Source: Syntrophobacterales bacterium (GTDB lineage Bacteria; Desulfobacterota; Desulfobaccia; Desulfobaccales; 0-14-0-80-60-11). From it: 42,638 bases of DNA. Shown here piece after piece: positions 10,201-18,914 of this stretch. Position numbers and translations under genes: made by a program. Within the stretch, counting starts at the first letter, position 1. Each line of letters begins with the position of its first letter. The notes beneath the pieces are model-generated. The model searched no databases. It had not been told where the DNA came from and saw only the letters and a list, made by a program, of their open reading frames with translations. The stretch is taken from assembly GCA_020060385.1 (NCBI GenBank), contig JAGVAH010000148.1, forward strand, positions 1 through 42,638, read 5' to 3'.

Positions 10201-13200
10201 ATTTCCGACAAACGGTCGTTGACTTCCCGTATCACCCGATCCGCCACCACCCCTATACCCGTAGGGGCCGCCAAAAAGATGCTACTCAGCTTTGCTTCCC
10301 GCGTGCGCAGCTCTTCCTCGGCCTGTTTGTGGGGAGTAATATCAAAGGTGACCCCGCTTATATGGTCAATTTTACCCTCAGGATCGAAAATGATCTGCCC
10401 CCGGCACTGGACCCAGCGAATCTCCCCGTTTTTAGTGCGAATGCGGTGCTCCCGCACAAAGGCGCCGTCTGCTTTTAGAGCCTCAATGAAGATATTCTTT
10501 GCATAATCCAGGTCTTCCGGCAGGATCAAATCGGACCATTTAAGCCGACGGGAGTCGAAGTCATCCTTGCTATAGCCGGTAAGCATCTCGATCTTGTCAT
10601 CAAAGAAATCGACGCTCCAATCCCGGTATCCTTCAAAGACCACCGCGGGCAGCTGATTCACCAGCAGCCGGTATTTCTTTTCGCTCTGGCGCAAGGCTTC
10701 CTCGTGGCGGCGTCGTTCCGTCAGGTCCCGGAAAATGCCGCAAACCAGTTGTTTGCCTCTCACCTCAATGGCGCTGGCGCTGATTTCCACCGGGATGCGG
10801 CGGCCCGAGGCGTCCACCACATAAATATCTTCAGTGATAATCCCCCCCATCTCACTGTGGGCCCGGAAAATATCCCGGTATCTTAAGACTTCTTCCGGCG
10901 GATGTATTTGACTCTGGTGCAGGCCAATGATTTTTTCCCGGGGCAGGCCCAGTAATTCCTGGGCCTGGGTATTGGCATCAATAATCACCCCGGTGTCCAC
11001 CTCCGCAATAAAGATGGCGTCATTGGCAGCTTCCATCAATCGCCGGTATCTTTCTTCGCTTTCCTTCAGGGCCTCCTCCGCCCGCTTGCGGTCGGTGATG
11101 TCCTTGGCCAGGGCCAGACGGGCCCGCCGGCCATCAAAGGCAATCTCATGGGAGATGATCTCGACGTTGATGATTTCCCCGGATTTCTTCACATGCCGCC
11201 ATTCCCCCGAGTAGCTTAGACCCGGGGTCTCCTCCCTAAGTTCCTTCACTCTCTCCAGAAAGCGGGGCAGTTCTGCGGGAGGCCGGATATCCTTGATGGT
11301 CTTGGCCAGAAATTCTTCCAGGCTGTAGCCATATAAGTCAATTGCCGCCCGGTTGACTTTGAGGAAACTCAGGCTGTCCAGGTCATAGACCCACATGGGC
11401 TGGGGGTTGCCTTCAAAAAGCAAGCGGTATTTGGCCTCCGACTCTCGCAGGGCCTCCCTTGCCTGGACGCGCGCGGTGACATCCCGGAAACTCCAGACCC
11501 GGCCCACGATGGTCTGGCCGACCCGTTGAGGTTGAGAATAGCGTTCAAATACTCTGCCATCCTTAAATATCAACAGATCGTAGCTCTCTGCCTCCGGTTG
11601 GCCATATAACTCTCGCACCTTGCTGAGAAAACCTTCAGGATCGGTCAATTGCTCCAGGACAAAGGCCAGGGCCTGGTCATCATCCCGGGTCTCCAGAATT
11701 GATTGAGGAATACGCCACATTTGGGCAAATTTCTGATTATAGGCGACGATTTTCCCGGACCGGTCAATCACCAGGAGGCCGTCGGCCGTGGACTCCAAGG
11801 TGGCCTGCAGCAGGGAGATGGTATGTTCCAGCCGGTCCGCGGCCTGCTTGCGTTCCGTAATATCCGCATTCAGGGCCAGGATACCGGTGACGTTGCCCCG
11901 GGTATCATACAGAGAAGAGGTATAGATGCTGATATCAATGGGGGTTCCATCTTTTTTGTGGCGACGCAGTTCCAGTCCTCTCAAGGGTTCCCCAGCCATA
12001 GCCCGCTGTAGATTTTCCCGGAACTCATCCCGCTTCTCCCCCGGGACAATGGGCAGAACGCGACCTACAGCCTCTTCCTCAGTCCAGCCAAAGGTGCTGG
12101 TGGAAGCCGGGTTCCACATCAACACCTTTCCTTCCGGATCCAGGACGAAGATACTTAGCGGGGAGGCCTGAATTATGGCTTGCAGCTTTTGGTGCGCCTC
12201 CCGCAGGGCCTCCTCCACCTGCTTGCGCTCAGTAATATCGATATGGGTGCCGCTCATCCGCAGGGGACGACCTTTAAGGTCACGCTCCACAATCCGGCCG
12301 CGGTCGAGTATCCACTTATACTGCTTGTCCTTGGTCAACATCCGGCACTCGACCTCATGGATCGGGGTCCGGCCTTCCAGGTGATCCTGGAGGGACTTCT
12401 GGGCCGCGGCCCAGTCGTCCGAATGAATGAGATTTAACCATTGCTCCACGTTGGCATCGATCTCCTGGAGAGTGTAGCCCAACATCTCCGCCCAGAGCTC
12501 GCCACGCTTGACTTCACCCGTTTCCAAATCCCAGTCCCAGAAACCCTGTTGGCTGCCCTCCAGGACCAGATTCAGGCGTTCTTCGCTCTGGCGCAACTCC
12601 TCTTCCGCCCGCTGACGATCGGTGATGTCATTCATCAATGCCAGAACATGAACTACCTTATCTGTGGATATCAGAATAGAAGTGGAGATGTTGACAATTC
12701 GCTTTTCTCCATCCGCCCGGGTAATTTCCCAGGGCTCGCTGCGCAGGTTGTCCCCTTGCCGCATCCTCGCCATGCGCTCCTGGGCCCTGGCCTGCAGTTC
12801 TCGGTCCGGGTACATTGTCTGGTACCAGCCCAAACGGTTTATTTCCTCCAGTGTATACCCGGTGATCTCGGTCATTTGATCATTCCAGAGGGTAAACCTG
12901 ACGTAGGGATAGTCGGCCGTCTCATGGCAGACACAAAGCCCCTCAGCCGCGTTATCAATAACCGCCGACCTGAAAGAACTTTCCTCTTTGAGTGCTTCTT
13001 CGGAGCGTTTACGGTCAGTGATGTCGGTGGCAATATGGATGATCCCTTTAACATTGTCGTGTTCATCTAAAATCGGCGTGCAGGAGACTAAAAAGACCCC
13101 GCCCAGGGCCTCCATCTCCATTTCCACAGTTTCTACACTGCCGGAGGCCAGTAATGTTTCCATGGGACAGCCTGTGGGGGGATGATCCCCACCATGGAAG

Positions 13201-13835
13201 ACTTCGTAACATTTCCTGCCGATGATTTCTTTTTCAGAGGCGCCTATGGCGCTTACCGTCGCCCGATTCGCGGCTATGATGGTGTGGTTGGTATCGAGGA
13301 TGATGGCGGCATGGCCGATGGCTTGGAAGATCTCTTCCCATTCTCTGCGGCTCTGCTTGAGGTCTCTTTCGGTTTGCACCCTCGGGGTGACATCCTCCAC
13401 CGTGGCTACCACCTGCTCCACTTGTCCTCCTGCGTCAAGGATGGGGGCCGCGTTAACGGTTAATAAAATACGCTGCCCATCGGCACGCTCGACGGCATGT
13501 TGGACGCCATGAACCGGTTGGCTGGTGTCCATGACCCGACGGAAAGGCAATTGATCGTGGGGAAATGGATTCCCCTCGTAATCTGTTATTCGCCACCGGG
13601 GATCATTATAGGTGAGACCGGTAATCTGGTCCTGGGCCAGACCTAATACCCGGGTCGCTTCCAGGTTGGCCGTAAGGATGGCTCCCTCTCGGTCCAGCAC
13701 CACGATACCTGCCGGACTGGTCTCCATAACCCGGGCTAACAAAGCGGAACCTTGACTTAACGCCCCCAGTCTCTGCCGCCGCAACTCTTGCAGTTCTGCC
13801 AAGAGTTGCATTTTGGTCTTGTCTGTATCCTTCAT
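7269..13835 (-). CDS. Giant soluble hybrid histidine kinase with fourteen PAS domains
   Basis: A 2188-residue sensor kinase with no transmembrane helix or signal peptide, so it should sense cytoplasmic signals. I count fourteen PAS/PAC units, each ending in a DITxRKxAEE-like helix, at roughly 36-150, 165-275, 288-407, 417-537, 547-662, 673-787, 801-914, 928-1040, 1053-1168, 1180-1293, 1305-1416, 1430-1544, 1555-1666 and 1680-1795. Then come a HisKA domain with phospho-acceptor H1821 (LAHDFNN), an ATPase domain (N box [25 protein letters not shown]), and a C-terminal receiver with phospho-acceptor D2113 (TDVVMP) and KPF. Units 9, 12 and 14 are close copies sharing QxPAVVxxGYxDWS. Unit 2 carries two cysteines (KCYEVF, GCP). 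The partner and signal are unknown. AGGGG precedes the ATG. Confidence 0.92.
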   Translation of the reverse strand: MKDTDKTKMQLLAELQELRRQRLGALSQGSALLARVMETSPAGIVVLDREGAILTANLEATRVLGLAQDQITGLTYNDPRWRITDYEGNPFPHDQLPFRRVMDTSQPVHGVQHAVERADGQRILLTVNAAPILDAGGQVEQVVATVEDVTPRVQTERDLKQSRREWEEIFQAIGHAAIILDTNHTIIAANRATVSAIGASEKEIIGRKCYEVFHGGDHPPTGCPMETLLASGSVETVEMEMEALGGVFLVSCTPILDEHDNVKGIIHIATDITDRKRSEEALKEESSFRSAVIDNAAEGLCVCHETADYPYVRFTLWNDQMTEITGYTLEEINRLGWYQTMYPDRELQARAQERMARMRQGDNLRSEPWEITRADGEKRIVNISTSILISTDKVVHVLALMNDITDRQRAEEELRQSEERLNLVLEGSQQGFWDWDLETGEVKRGELWAEMLGYTLQEIDANVEQWLNLIHSDDWAAAQKSLQDHLEGRTPIHEVECRMLTKDKQYKWILDRGRIVERDLKGRPLRMSGTHIDITERKQVEEALREAHQKLQAIIQASPLSIFVLDPEGKVLMWNPASTSTFGWTEEEAVGRVLPIVPGEKRDEFRENLQRAMAGEPLRGLELRRHKKDGTPIDISIYTSSLYDTRGNVTGILALNADITERKQAADRLEHTISLLQATLESTADGLLVIDRSGKIVAYNQKFAQMWRIPQSILETRDDDQALAFVLEQLTDPEGFLSKVRELYGQPEAESYDLLIFKDGRVFERYSQPQRVGQTIVGRVWSFRDVTARVQAREALRESEAKYRLLFEGNPQPMWVYDLDSLSFLKVNRAAIDLYGYSLEEFLAKTIKDIRPPAELPRFLERVKELREETPGLSYSGEWRHVKKSGEIINVEIISHEIAFDGRRARLALAKDITDRKRAEEALKESEERYRRLMEAANDAIFIAEVDTGVIIDANTQAQELLGLPREKIIGLHQSQIHPPEEVLRYRDIFRAHSEMGGIITEDIYVVDASGRRIPVEISASAIEVRGKQLVCGIFRDLTERRRHEEALRQSEKKYRLLVNQLPAVVFEGYRDWSVDFFDDKIEMLTGYSKDDFDSRRLKWSDLILPEDLDYAKNIFIEALKADGAFVREHRIRTKNGEIRWVQCRGQIIFDPEGKIDHISGVTFDITPHKQAEEELRTREAKLSSIFLAAPTGIGVVADRVIREVNDRLSEMTGYSVPELLGQSARMLYPTQEDFDFVGREKYRQIMEKGTGTVETRWRRKDGSIIQVLLSSTPIVAGDLAAGVTFTALDITERRRAEESLLKEKVFSDGIIDSLPGVFYLFDEQGRFLRWNRNFEQVSGYAREEFAQLSPLDLFAGEDKILIDQAIREAFVKGENTAEAELVSKDGGKTPYFFTGRRITVGGKLCLTGLGIDMTGRKQAEEGLRKSEEKYRLLVNQIPAVVFKGYADWSVDFFDNKIEELTGYGKEEFDARRIKWDEVIHADDLTKVKRQSQEAIKDCARTYEREYRIRKKDGGIAWVQAMGQIFYDGAGKFDSISGVFFDITGRKQAEETLLKYEFIANTATDCMTLIDRNYIYEAANAAYCQAHGKTRQEVVGTSVADVWGTDTFGTVIKGYLDRCFVGQMMEFEGWFDFGQRGRGCYHVSYNPYFSEDGTVAYAAVVSHDITKRKTAEEALRQSELKYRQLVDQIPAVVYKGYTDWSLDCFDRKIEDITGYAKEDFDTRRKTWRDLIFPEDLDQAKRLFREALKGDGSYVTEHRIRKKRGEVRWIQARNRIIRDDAGKVDYISGVFFDITERQELADQLIKAQRMEAVGILAGGLAHDFNNLLTAIMGYGEIMMMDLRKEDPFSAYINEIAKAASRGASLTNQLLAFSRKQILQPQLINLNEVVLDMDKMMRRLIGEDIDLVTSIDQKLGAVKADPGQIEQIIMNLAVNARDAMPHGGSLTIATANVDLDQAYTRSRVGVAPGPYVMLAISDTGVGMDAETMSHIFEPFFTTKESGKGTGLGLATVYGIVQQSGGNIWVDSAPGKGATFKVYLPRVEEAVPEPKPKAAPPTTLGGEETILLVEDDDALRDLVSTALRKFGFSVLEAAHGGEALLICEREKGPIHLLVTDVVMPQISGSALAQRLSSLHPEMKVLYMSGYTEDAIVHHGVLDAHVNFIAKPFRLLGLVQKVREVLDSSEYQEPLH

Positions 13836-14166
13836 TGTGGGCCCCTACTGGATGACCGGAAAAACCAGGATTATCTTAAAGCATATTCACAAGTTAACAT
13901 ATTTTCTTTCCACATTAAACCAAATACTTATTGAAATATCCCATAATTTTTAATAGACCTCGCCAAAATATTGTAAGACCTACTTTTTACCAAATATCGG
14001 CAAATTTTCCGTAAAATTTATAACGGTTTTTTTATGGTGGACTTGAGGTTAGGTAAGGCTAAAAGAGGGGGTCAAGGGTTGATTTTATTACCTGTATGGG
14101 GGTGCAGCAGGGAGAGACACCAACCTCAGAATTCCGGAGCCTCCCGAAAAACTCTAAGAGGGCCGA
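13836..14166. other. Intergenic region between the kinase and the thiol/arsenic island
   Basis: About 330 bases. The part near the kinase is AT-rich and holds the candidate promoter at 13870-13897. The part near 14034-14166 is GC-richer, and a plus-strand frame there (14034-14249) has no recognisable product. I see no clear rho-independent terminator for the Fe-S protein gene that ends at 14167. Confidence 0.5.
13870..13897 (-). promoter_or_regulatory. Candidate promoter of the giant kinase gene
   Basis: On the minus strand, TTAACT (13892-13897) and GATAAT (13870-13875) are separated by 16 bases, with four and five consensus matches. The predicted start lies near 13863, giving a leader of about 28 bases to the kinase ATG. 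The surroundings are AT-rich, unlike the coding DNA on either side. Confidence 0.35.
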
Positions 14167-14721
14167 TCAGGCGTCCAGGGTCCGCCAGCCAAAGCTCTCC
14201 AGGTATTCCCGCAGTCTGGCTAGCTGCACCTGAAAGGTTTCCTCTTTGAGGGGCGGGCAGTTTTCCCAGGAGGTCTCCCCCTCCCGCAGGGCCGCGGCGT
14301 AAGCCATGCAGGTGGCGTAGCCGCAGACCCGGCAATTGGTCTTAGGCAGGAGCTTCAGGATCTCCATCACCTTCAGGCTCGCCTGGCCGGTGTAGCGGGG
14401 GGCAATATTCTCCCGGCGGGCATAAATCTCGTTTACCTGGTTTTTGATCCACTCCACCAGGGCCCGGGCCTCGGCAATATCCCGGCACCCCCGGACCGCG
14501 ATTTGCCGGGGCTGCAAAGTGATCCATTTACCCGGGGCCATTTTCAGCAACAGGACGTGGTTTAGGGCGTCGTAATCCCAGCCCCCCAATTCGCTGTTGA
14601 GGAAAGGCAGGGCGGGAGAGATGTCCTCCTGCAGATCGGCAATTGCATGGAGCACCTCCTTGGTGGAGTCGCATTTGGGCCGGAAAATCTCCAGATGTTT
14701 AATGGTCTCCAGCAGCATCAT
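14167..14721 (-). CDS. 4Fe-4S cluster protein with CxxCGxxxC domain
   Basis: A 184-residue soluble protein. Its C-terminal third has LLPKTNCRVCGYATCMAYA (C130, C133, C138) and a fourth ligand in ENCPPL (C155). This is the pattern of the small 4Fe-4S domain in the acetyl-CoA synthase corrinoid protein and related reductases (Pfam FeS family). The N-terminal ~115 residues match no family I can name. It is the last gene of the arsenic/thiol island, and GGGAGG stands directly ahead of its ATG. An electron-transfer role beside the small thioredoxin is likely from position, but its partner is not evident. Confidence 0.7.
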   Translation of the reverse strand: MMLLETIKHLEIFRPKCDSTKEVLHAIADLQEDISPALPFLNSELGGWDYDALNHVLLLKMAPGKWITLQPRQIAVRGCRDIAEARALVEWIKNQVNEIYARRENIAPRYTGQASLKVMEILKLLPKTNCRVCGYATCMAYAAALREGETSWENCPPLKEETFQVQLARLREYLESFGWRTLDA

Positions 14722-14764
14722 GCACCTCCCCGCCCTTCTTGGTAAAGGGCTTGCGGCTTCAGCC

Positions 14765-14998
14765 TTAGGCGATTAGTTTCTTGATCTCTTCCACGCTGGG
14801 CACCTGGCCGGAGACCTTTACTTCGCCGTCCACCACCAGCGCCGGGGTGATGAACACCCCGAAGGCCATAATCTCCTGCAGTCCGGTCACTTTCTCCAGG
14901 GTGTATTCGCCCCCGAGACCTTGGGCCGCGGCCTCCGTGCGTTTGGCCATCTCCTCGCATTTGGGGCAACCCGGCCCCAGGACTTGCAACTTTTTCAT
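14765..14998 (-). CDS. Minimal thioredoxin-like protein (MTH895/TM0996 type)
   Basis: A 77-residue thioredoxin-fold protein with the active site GPGCPKC (C11, C14) right after the first strand, the cis-proline region FITPALVVDGEV, and a final helix SVEEIKKLI. Such mini-thioredoxins are common next to COG0701 permeases and ArsM genes in anaerobes, where they probably act as thiol reductants or metal(loid) carriers. I prefer the ATG at 14998 to the GTG nine bases upstream because GGAGG is eight bases from it. It lies between the HMA selenoprotein candidate and the Fe-S protein gene. Confidence 0.85.
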   Translation of the reverse strand: MKKLQVLGPGCPKCEEMAKRTEAAAQGLGGEYTLEKVTGLQEIMAFGVFITPALVVDGEVKVSGQVPSVEEIKKLIA

Positions 14999-15057
14999 GA
15001 TAACCACCTCCCCAAAGATAAGAATCAGGGGGTCCTTATGAATTTTCCTGAGATATG

Positions 15058-15312
15058 TTACTGGATCAATGCCGGAAGGTATTCCTGGCCCATCTGTCTT
15101 CCCGCGTTGTAAACTGCGGCGAAGATGGCCGCCACCTCCACCATGATGGATTCAAAACTCACGGAGAAATAATCCTGTTCCTGATTATAGGAAACTGACA
15201 TCACTCCCGGCAATCGCAGCAGCTCCGCGCGCACGGCGTCGGGGCAGCCCATTCAGGTGAATCCTCCTTGCTGCAGCATCCCTTTAACGCGCATCTTAAT
15301 GGCCGTGATCAC
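15058..15312 (-). CDS. HMA-like metal-binding protein, candidate selenoprotein (in-frame UGA at 15253-15255)
   Basis: The plain reading frame opens at an ATG at 15252, directly after a TGA. The same frame continues upstream without another stop to a GTG at 15312, which has AGGAGG (15319-15324) six bases before it, while the internal ATG has no ribosome site. Read through, the 84-residue protein contains VKGML, then GGFTUMGCPDAV, with selenocysteine at residue 20 in a UxxC motif where HMA/MerP-type proteins have CxxC. Typical HMA features follow: LPGVMSVSY, a beta strand with SVSFES, then a helix. The C-terminus, AGRQMGQEYLPALIQ, is unlike MerP. A short CCG/CGG hairpin with a six-base loop lies about 17-28 bases after the UGA, a weak SECIS candidate. 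A nonsense mutation is the alternative, but a second UGA gene in this window (mvhD) supports selenocysteine use. Confidence 0.72.
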
Positions 15313-15416
15313 CTTATTCCTCCTGCACCTGAGAACGGTTTCTGGCGGGTAAGGCAAGGAATCGGCGGACAGTGCCAACCCACCTTAACCTTTCCATGCT
15401 CCACTGTTTATCTTTA

Positions 15417-15797
15417 TCAACCCCCAAACTGGGCCAATTTTTCAGCTAAAGGCTGCCCGGCCAACTCCCCTACCGCGCTCCAGAGCAGGTTCCCCTGGTC
15501 ATCCAGAAACAGGAGCGCGGGCAGGGTGAAAAGGTGATATTTCTTGATATATTCCTTGGCTTGGTTCTTATTCACGGCATAATCCAGGCGCTGCAGCAGC
15601 CCCGGCCTGGCCTTGGCGAAGACCTGCTGGACCAACTCCTCCCCCGCCCGGCAGCGTTCCAGGGTGCAGTCACAGGCCTTGCTGGTGGTGACCAAAACCA
15701 CCCGGGCCAGTGGTGGAGCTTTGGCCGCTACGGCCCCTATGAATAGCATGCCTGTCAGGACCGAGATAATCAGAGTGGCAACTTTTCCTCGCGACAT
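15417..15797 (-). CDS. Exported thioredoxin-like thiol protein
   Basis: Of 126 residues, the first ~26 form a signal peptide (VATLIISVLTGMLFIGAVAAKA), so it should act outside the cytoplasm. The mature part begins like a thioredoxin strand (ARVVLVTTS) and has cysteines in ACDCTLERC (C42, C44, C49). The YHLFTLPALLFLDDQGN segment is the usual cis-proline region, and the C-terminus is short. CxC plus C is not the classic CxxC site, so it may bind metal or form an unusual disulfide. I chose the ATG at 15797 because it gives a clean signal peptide. A start at 15833 has a better ribosome site but a poor n-region and overlaps the upstream gene. Confidence 0.65.
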   Translation of the reverse strand: MSRGKVATLIISVLTGMLFIGAVAAKAPPLARVVLVTTSKACDCTLERCRAGEELVQQVFAKARPGLLQRLDYAVNKNQAKEYIKKYHLFTLPALLFLDDQGNLLWSAVGELAGQPLAEKLAQFGG

Positions 15798-15810
15798 TAA
15801 TTTCACGCAT

Positions 15811-16320
15811 TCAGATGGTAGTAGCAATGGCATTGGCTTCCAGAAGCCATTTTTTCAAGGCCTCCCGGGTGGGGCTCTGGCCCACGATCTTCACGGCCCC
15901 GTTGATGAGCAACGCGGGCATCCCCATAATGCCGGTCCGGGCGATCTCCTTAATATCAGTCACGTGCTCCACGTCCGCGGGCAGGCTCAACTCCGAGAGA
16001 ACGGTGATCACCATCTGCGTCAGCGCGGTGCAGGAGGCGCAGCCGGGCCCCAGGATTTTGATGCTGAGAGCCCCCTTTTCTTCTGCCACTTCCTCCCCCA
16101 TGGCCTTCTTGAATTCCCGGAGCAGGGCTTTTTTGTAATCCGGCTCCGCGGCCCCGGGAATGTAATTCTTCTCTCGCAACCTGGCCAGCAGGGCCTGGGC
16201 GATCTCCTCCTCCGGCCGCCCTTTAAGGGCCTGCGCCTCCTCCAGGGCCGCGTCCAGGCCGGTGAGGCCCACCTTCAGGCCCCCACGGATTTGAATCTGG
16301 GTGATCTCCGCCACCAACAT
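15811..16320 (-). CDS. Thioredoxin-fold protein with N-terminal extension, permease-associated
   Basis: A 169-residue cytoplasmic protein. The C-terminal ~80 residues form a mini-thioredoxin with GPGCASC (C94, C97), GIMGMPALLINGAV as cis-proline region and a last helix TREALKKWLLE. The N-terminal ~85 residues are charged and helical (KGRPEEEIAQALLARLRE) and I cannot name them. It begins six bases after the permease stop, so a direct partnership with that permease is likely, perhaps delivering a thiol-bound metal(loid) or reducing its CxC motif. This arrangement (permease plus thioredoxin) is frequent in bacteria and archaea. Confidence 0.8.
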   Translation of the reverse strand: MLVAEITQIQIRGGLKVGLTGLDAALEEAQALKGRPEEEIAQALLARLREKNYIPGAAEPDYKKALLREFKKAMGEEVAEEKGALSIKILGPGCASCTALTQMVITVLSELSLPADVEHVTDIKEIARTGIMGMPALLINGAVKIVGQSPTREALKKWLLEANAIATTI

Positions 16321-16326
16321 GCCTCC

Positions 16327-17406
16327 TTAAAGAATGGCGTTGAACAAAAACCCCACGATCATAATCCCCAGGGCCACCACGCCGATAAAGACCGCGATCA
16401 GTCTAGGCTTCAGGACCTTGCGCAGGATGATGGTTTCCGGCAGACTGATGGCGATGACGCTCATCATGAAGGCCAACACCGTGCCCAGGGCCGCGCCTTT
16501 CCCCAGAAGGGCCTGGACCACGGGGATGACGCCCGCGGCATTGGCATAGATGGGCACGCCGATGATCACCGCCAGGGGCACCGACCACCAGGCCTGGCTG
16601 CCCATGATGGCAGCCATCATCCCTTCCGGCACGTAGCCGTGGATGGCCGCGCCCACGGCGATGCCGGCCACCACATAGATCCAGACCTTGCCCACGATGT
16701 CTTTCACCGCCTGCCATGCATAATCTATGCGTCCCGGCCAGGTCAGACCCTGGGAGACCACCTGGTTTCTGGCCGTCCTGATTTCATAGACCCAGTCCTC
16801 CACCTGCCGCTCCATGTTCAGGCGGCCGATGATCCAGCCGGTGGCCATGGCGATGACCAGGCCGGTGGCCATATAGATCAAGGCCACCCGCCAGCCGAAA
16901 AGTCCCAGGAGCAGCACCAGGGCCACTTCGTTGACCATGGGGGAGGAAATGAGAAAGGCAAAGGTGACGCCGATGGGAATGCCCGCCTCCACGAAGCCGA
17001 TGAACAGGGGCACCGCGGAGCAGGAACAGAAGGGGGTGGCCACCCCCAGGAGCGCGGCCAGGACGTTGCCGGCCATCTCCCTTTTCCCCGCCAGGATGTC
17101 CCGGGTGCGCTCGGGAGTGAAAAAGGAGCGGATAATCCCCACCCCAAAGACCACCAGGGTGAGGAGCATCAGGACCTTGGGCGCGTCGTACAGGAAGAAG
17201 GCCACGGCCTGGCCCAGATGGCTGCCCCGGGCCAGCCCCAGCAGGTCGTAGGTCACCCAGGTGGAAAAGCCCTGCAACTGCCAATAGACGGGCCACCAGA
17301 TGAGGAACCCCAGGCCCAGCAGGATCAGCCTCTTCCTTGGCTTATCAAGAAAACTCGGGACTGCCGCGGTCTGGCAATCCGACGGCAAACGCTCATCCAT
17401 GATCAA
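16327..17406 (-). CDS. COG0701 (DUF318, ArsP-like) permease
   Basis: A 359-residue inner-membrane permease with about eight to ten helices. The signature ATPFCSCSAVPLF (C127, C129) is the CxC motif of the COG0701/ArsP family, repeated structurally in the second half as GVPIYANAAGVIPV. ArsP members export trivalent organoarsenicals; others move different metals, so the substrate here is inferred from the adjacent arsM. Its start overlaps the arsM stop by four bases (ATGA), showing translational coupling, and a thioredoxin-like gene follows six bases later. Confidence 0.85.
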   Translation of the reverse strand: MIMDERLPSDCQTAAVPSFLDKPRKRLILLGLGFLIWWPVYWQLQGFSTWVTYDLLGLARGSHLGQAVAFFLYDAPKVLMLLTLVVFGVGIIRSFFTPERTRDILAGKREMAGNVLAALLGVATPFCSCSAVPLFIGFVEAGIPIGVTFAFLISSPMVNEVALVLLLGLFGWRVALIYMATGLVIAMATGWIIGRLNMERQVEDWVYEIRTARNQVVSQGLTWPGRIDYAWQAVKDIVGKVWIYVVAGIAVGAAIHGYVPEGMMAAIMGSQAWWSVPLAVIIGVPIYANAAGVIPVVQALLGKGAALGTVLAFMMSVIAISLPETIILRKVLKPRLIAVFIGVVALGIMIVGFLFNAIL

Positions 17407-18161
17407 CTCCCTTTCACCGCGCGCACGTTGACGCTGGTGATCTTACCCTTGAGCCGGGGGTCAATCTCCTGGCTCTCATACGGACGCTGGGAAACAATGG
17501 CCACTTCCTCAAATCCCGCATCCCGGATGGTCCGGAGATAGTCTTCTTTATCCATGGCCCCGGCCAGGCAATCGGCCCAGGCCACAAAACTCTTGCGGAC
17601 ATCATCAGGTATTTCTCCCTCAGTCACCAGGTCGCTGATGAGGATCCGGCCCCCGGGTTTGAGCACCCGGTAAGCCTCCCGGAAGCTGGCCAGTTTGTCC
17701 CGGGTCAGATTGATCACGCAATTGCTGATGATCACGTCCACGGTAGCCGCAGCCACGGGCAGTTGCTCGATCTCCCCCAGGCGGAAGTCCACGTTGCTGA
17801 AGCCGTGTTCCCGGGCCAGGGCCATACCCTTGGCCACCATGTCCGCGGTCATATCCACGCCGATGACCCGGCCCTGCTTTCCGACCCTTTTCGCCGCCAG
17901 GAAAACGTCGATGCCTGCGCCTGCGCCCAGGTCCAAGACCGTCTCCCCTTCCCGGAGTTCGGCCAGGGAAGTGGGGTTGCCGCAGCCCACCCCCAGGATG
18001 GCCCGTTCGGGGACGCTGGCCAAATCCTCCGGGGTGTAGCCCACCGCCAGGCATTGGTCCCCGGGGGTGGGGCCGCAGGTGGGGCAACAGAAGGTCTCCT
18101 CCCCCCGGGCGATCTTGCCGTAGCGGTCCTTGATGAACTGGCTGATTTTCTCATCATCCAT
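17403..18161 (-). CDS. arsM: Arsenite S-adenosylmethionine methyltransferase
   Basis: Transfers methyl groups from SAM to trivalent arsenic. Of 252 residues, the SAM motif VLDLGAGAGIDV is at 75-86. The cysteines expected to bind As(III) are at GVGCGNP (C60), ISNCVINL (C148) and WADCLAGAM (C198), together with an N-terminal cluster FCCPTCG (C25, C26, C29) and C37. The proline-rich GYTPEDLASVPERAILGVG segment is characteristic of ArsM. The protein lacks the long C-terminal extension of algal forms, as most prokaryotic ArsM do. It overlaps the permease gene by four bases, and ccdA and acr3 lie upstream. The assignment is strong; whether it makes mono- or dimethyl arsenic cannot be told. Confidence 0.93.
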   Translation of the reverse strand: MDDEKISQFIKDRYGKIARGEETFCCPTCGPTPGDQCLAVGYTPEDLASVPERAILGVGCGNPTSLAELREGETVLDLGAGAGIDVFLAAKRVGKQGRVIGVDMTADMVAKGMALAREHGFSNVDFRLGEIEQLPVAAATVDVIISNCVINLTRDKLASFREAYRVLKPGGRILISDLVTEGEIPDDVRKSFVAWADCLAGAMDKEDYLRTIRDAGFEEVAIVSQRPYESQEIDPRLKGKITSVNVRAVKGS

Positions 18162-18179
18162 ATCCAGACTCCCTTAAGC

Positions 18180-18200
18180 AGCAATAAAAAAAAGCCGGCG
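18180..18200 (-). terminator. Weak T-tract element between ccdA and arsM
   Basis: Just after the ccdA stop, the minus strand reads a GC-rich segment GCGCGCCGGC followed by eight T residues. The possible stem is very short (three or four pairs), so this may be a leaky terminator that lowers arsM expression relative to arsR-acr3-ccdA, or simply a chance T-run. Confidence 0.22.
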
Positions 18201-18208
18201 CGCTCAAT

Positions 18209-18904
18209 CTACCAGCTTCTTATCCCTTGATAAAAGATATAAACTCCGGCCAGGAAGACCAAGCCCCCGGCCCCCTGCTGCATGATGGTGCCGAACTTTG
18301 CCCCCTTGGACTGCAGGAAGCTTTCGATTATGCCGGTAAAGGTGCCGGCCAAGATGACCAGAGCGCCACGCCCAATGGCATAGGCGAACAGGAGAGTGCT
18401 GCCGTAAACCACCTCTTGCTTGACAGCCGCCAGAGTCAGAATGACCGCCAATTCCGGGGTGGCGCACGGAGAAAGTACGATCCCATAAAGCAATCCAAGG
18501 ATCAGCGATCCCACCAGACCGGTGCGCTGCGGCAAGAATTTCTGTGACAGCCCTCCCAGTTTAAGATTGATCACCCCTGACAATTGCAGGCCCATGGCCA
18601 TGAGGATGACCGCTACCAAAACTTGCCATTGAAAGCCTACCTGTCCGAACATGGTGCCCATCAGGGCTGCCAACGCTCCGAGAGCAGACATAGCGATAGC
18701 CAGCCCCACGACGAAAATTACAGAGTAGATGAAAGCCTGTTTCTTGCTGCCCTCTGAATAGCCGCCCACAAAACCGATAATTAGGGGAATGCTGGCTAGG
18801 CTGCACGGGCCGGCGGTGGCAATCAAGCCGCCCAAAAAAGCCGCGCCGTATCCCAGGATGGGCCGGTTCAGGATAACCTGCCCCAAAGCTTCGCTCCAGT
18901 CCAT
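18209..18904 (-). CDS. ccdA: CcdA/DsbD-type transmembrane thiol transporter
   Basis: A 231-residue protein with six hydrophobic helices that carries reducing equivalents from cytoplasmic thioredoxin across the membrane. The two redox cysteines of the family sit in the helix starts ATAGPCSLASIP (C34) and VLSPCATPEL (C147), each next to a proline. Ten bases separate it from the upstream exported thioredoxin gene, and AAGGAG stands before its ATG. The pairing implies a dedicated CcdA-thioredoxin relay for extracytoplasmic thiols, presumably serving the proteins of this arsenic island. Confidence 0.92.
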   Translation of the reverse strand: MDWSEALGQVILNRPILGYGAAFLGGLIATAGPCSLASIPLIIGFVGGYSEGSKKQAFIYSVIFVVGLAIAMSALGALAALMGTMFGQVGFQWQVLVAVILMAMGLQLSGVINLKLGGLSQKFLPQRTGLVGSLILGLLYGIVLSPCATPELAVILTLAAVKQEVVYGSTLLFAYAIGRGALVILAGTFTGIIESFLQSKGAKFGTIMQQGAGGLVFLAGVYIFYQGIRSW

Positions 18905-18914
18905 GGGCGCTCCT

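Noticed and set aside
14034-14249. 71-residue plus-strand frame between the kinase and the Fe-S gene
   Set aside because: It runs into the 3' end of the Fe-S gene on the opposite strand and shows no homologous motif.
15058-15252. Treating the HMA gene as a pseudogene or as a short 64-residue protein
   Set aside because: The ribosome site, the missing HMA half-motif upstream and the second UGA gene in the window make readthrough the better explanation, although a nonsense mutation is not fully excluded.
15613-17541. Long plus-strand reading frame, 642 residues
   Set aside because: It lies opposite clear genes (thioredoxin-like proteins, permease, arsM). Its translation is His/Gly/Asp-rich low-complexity sequence, a mirror of GC-rich coding DNA.
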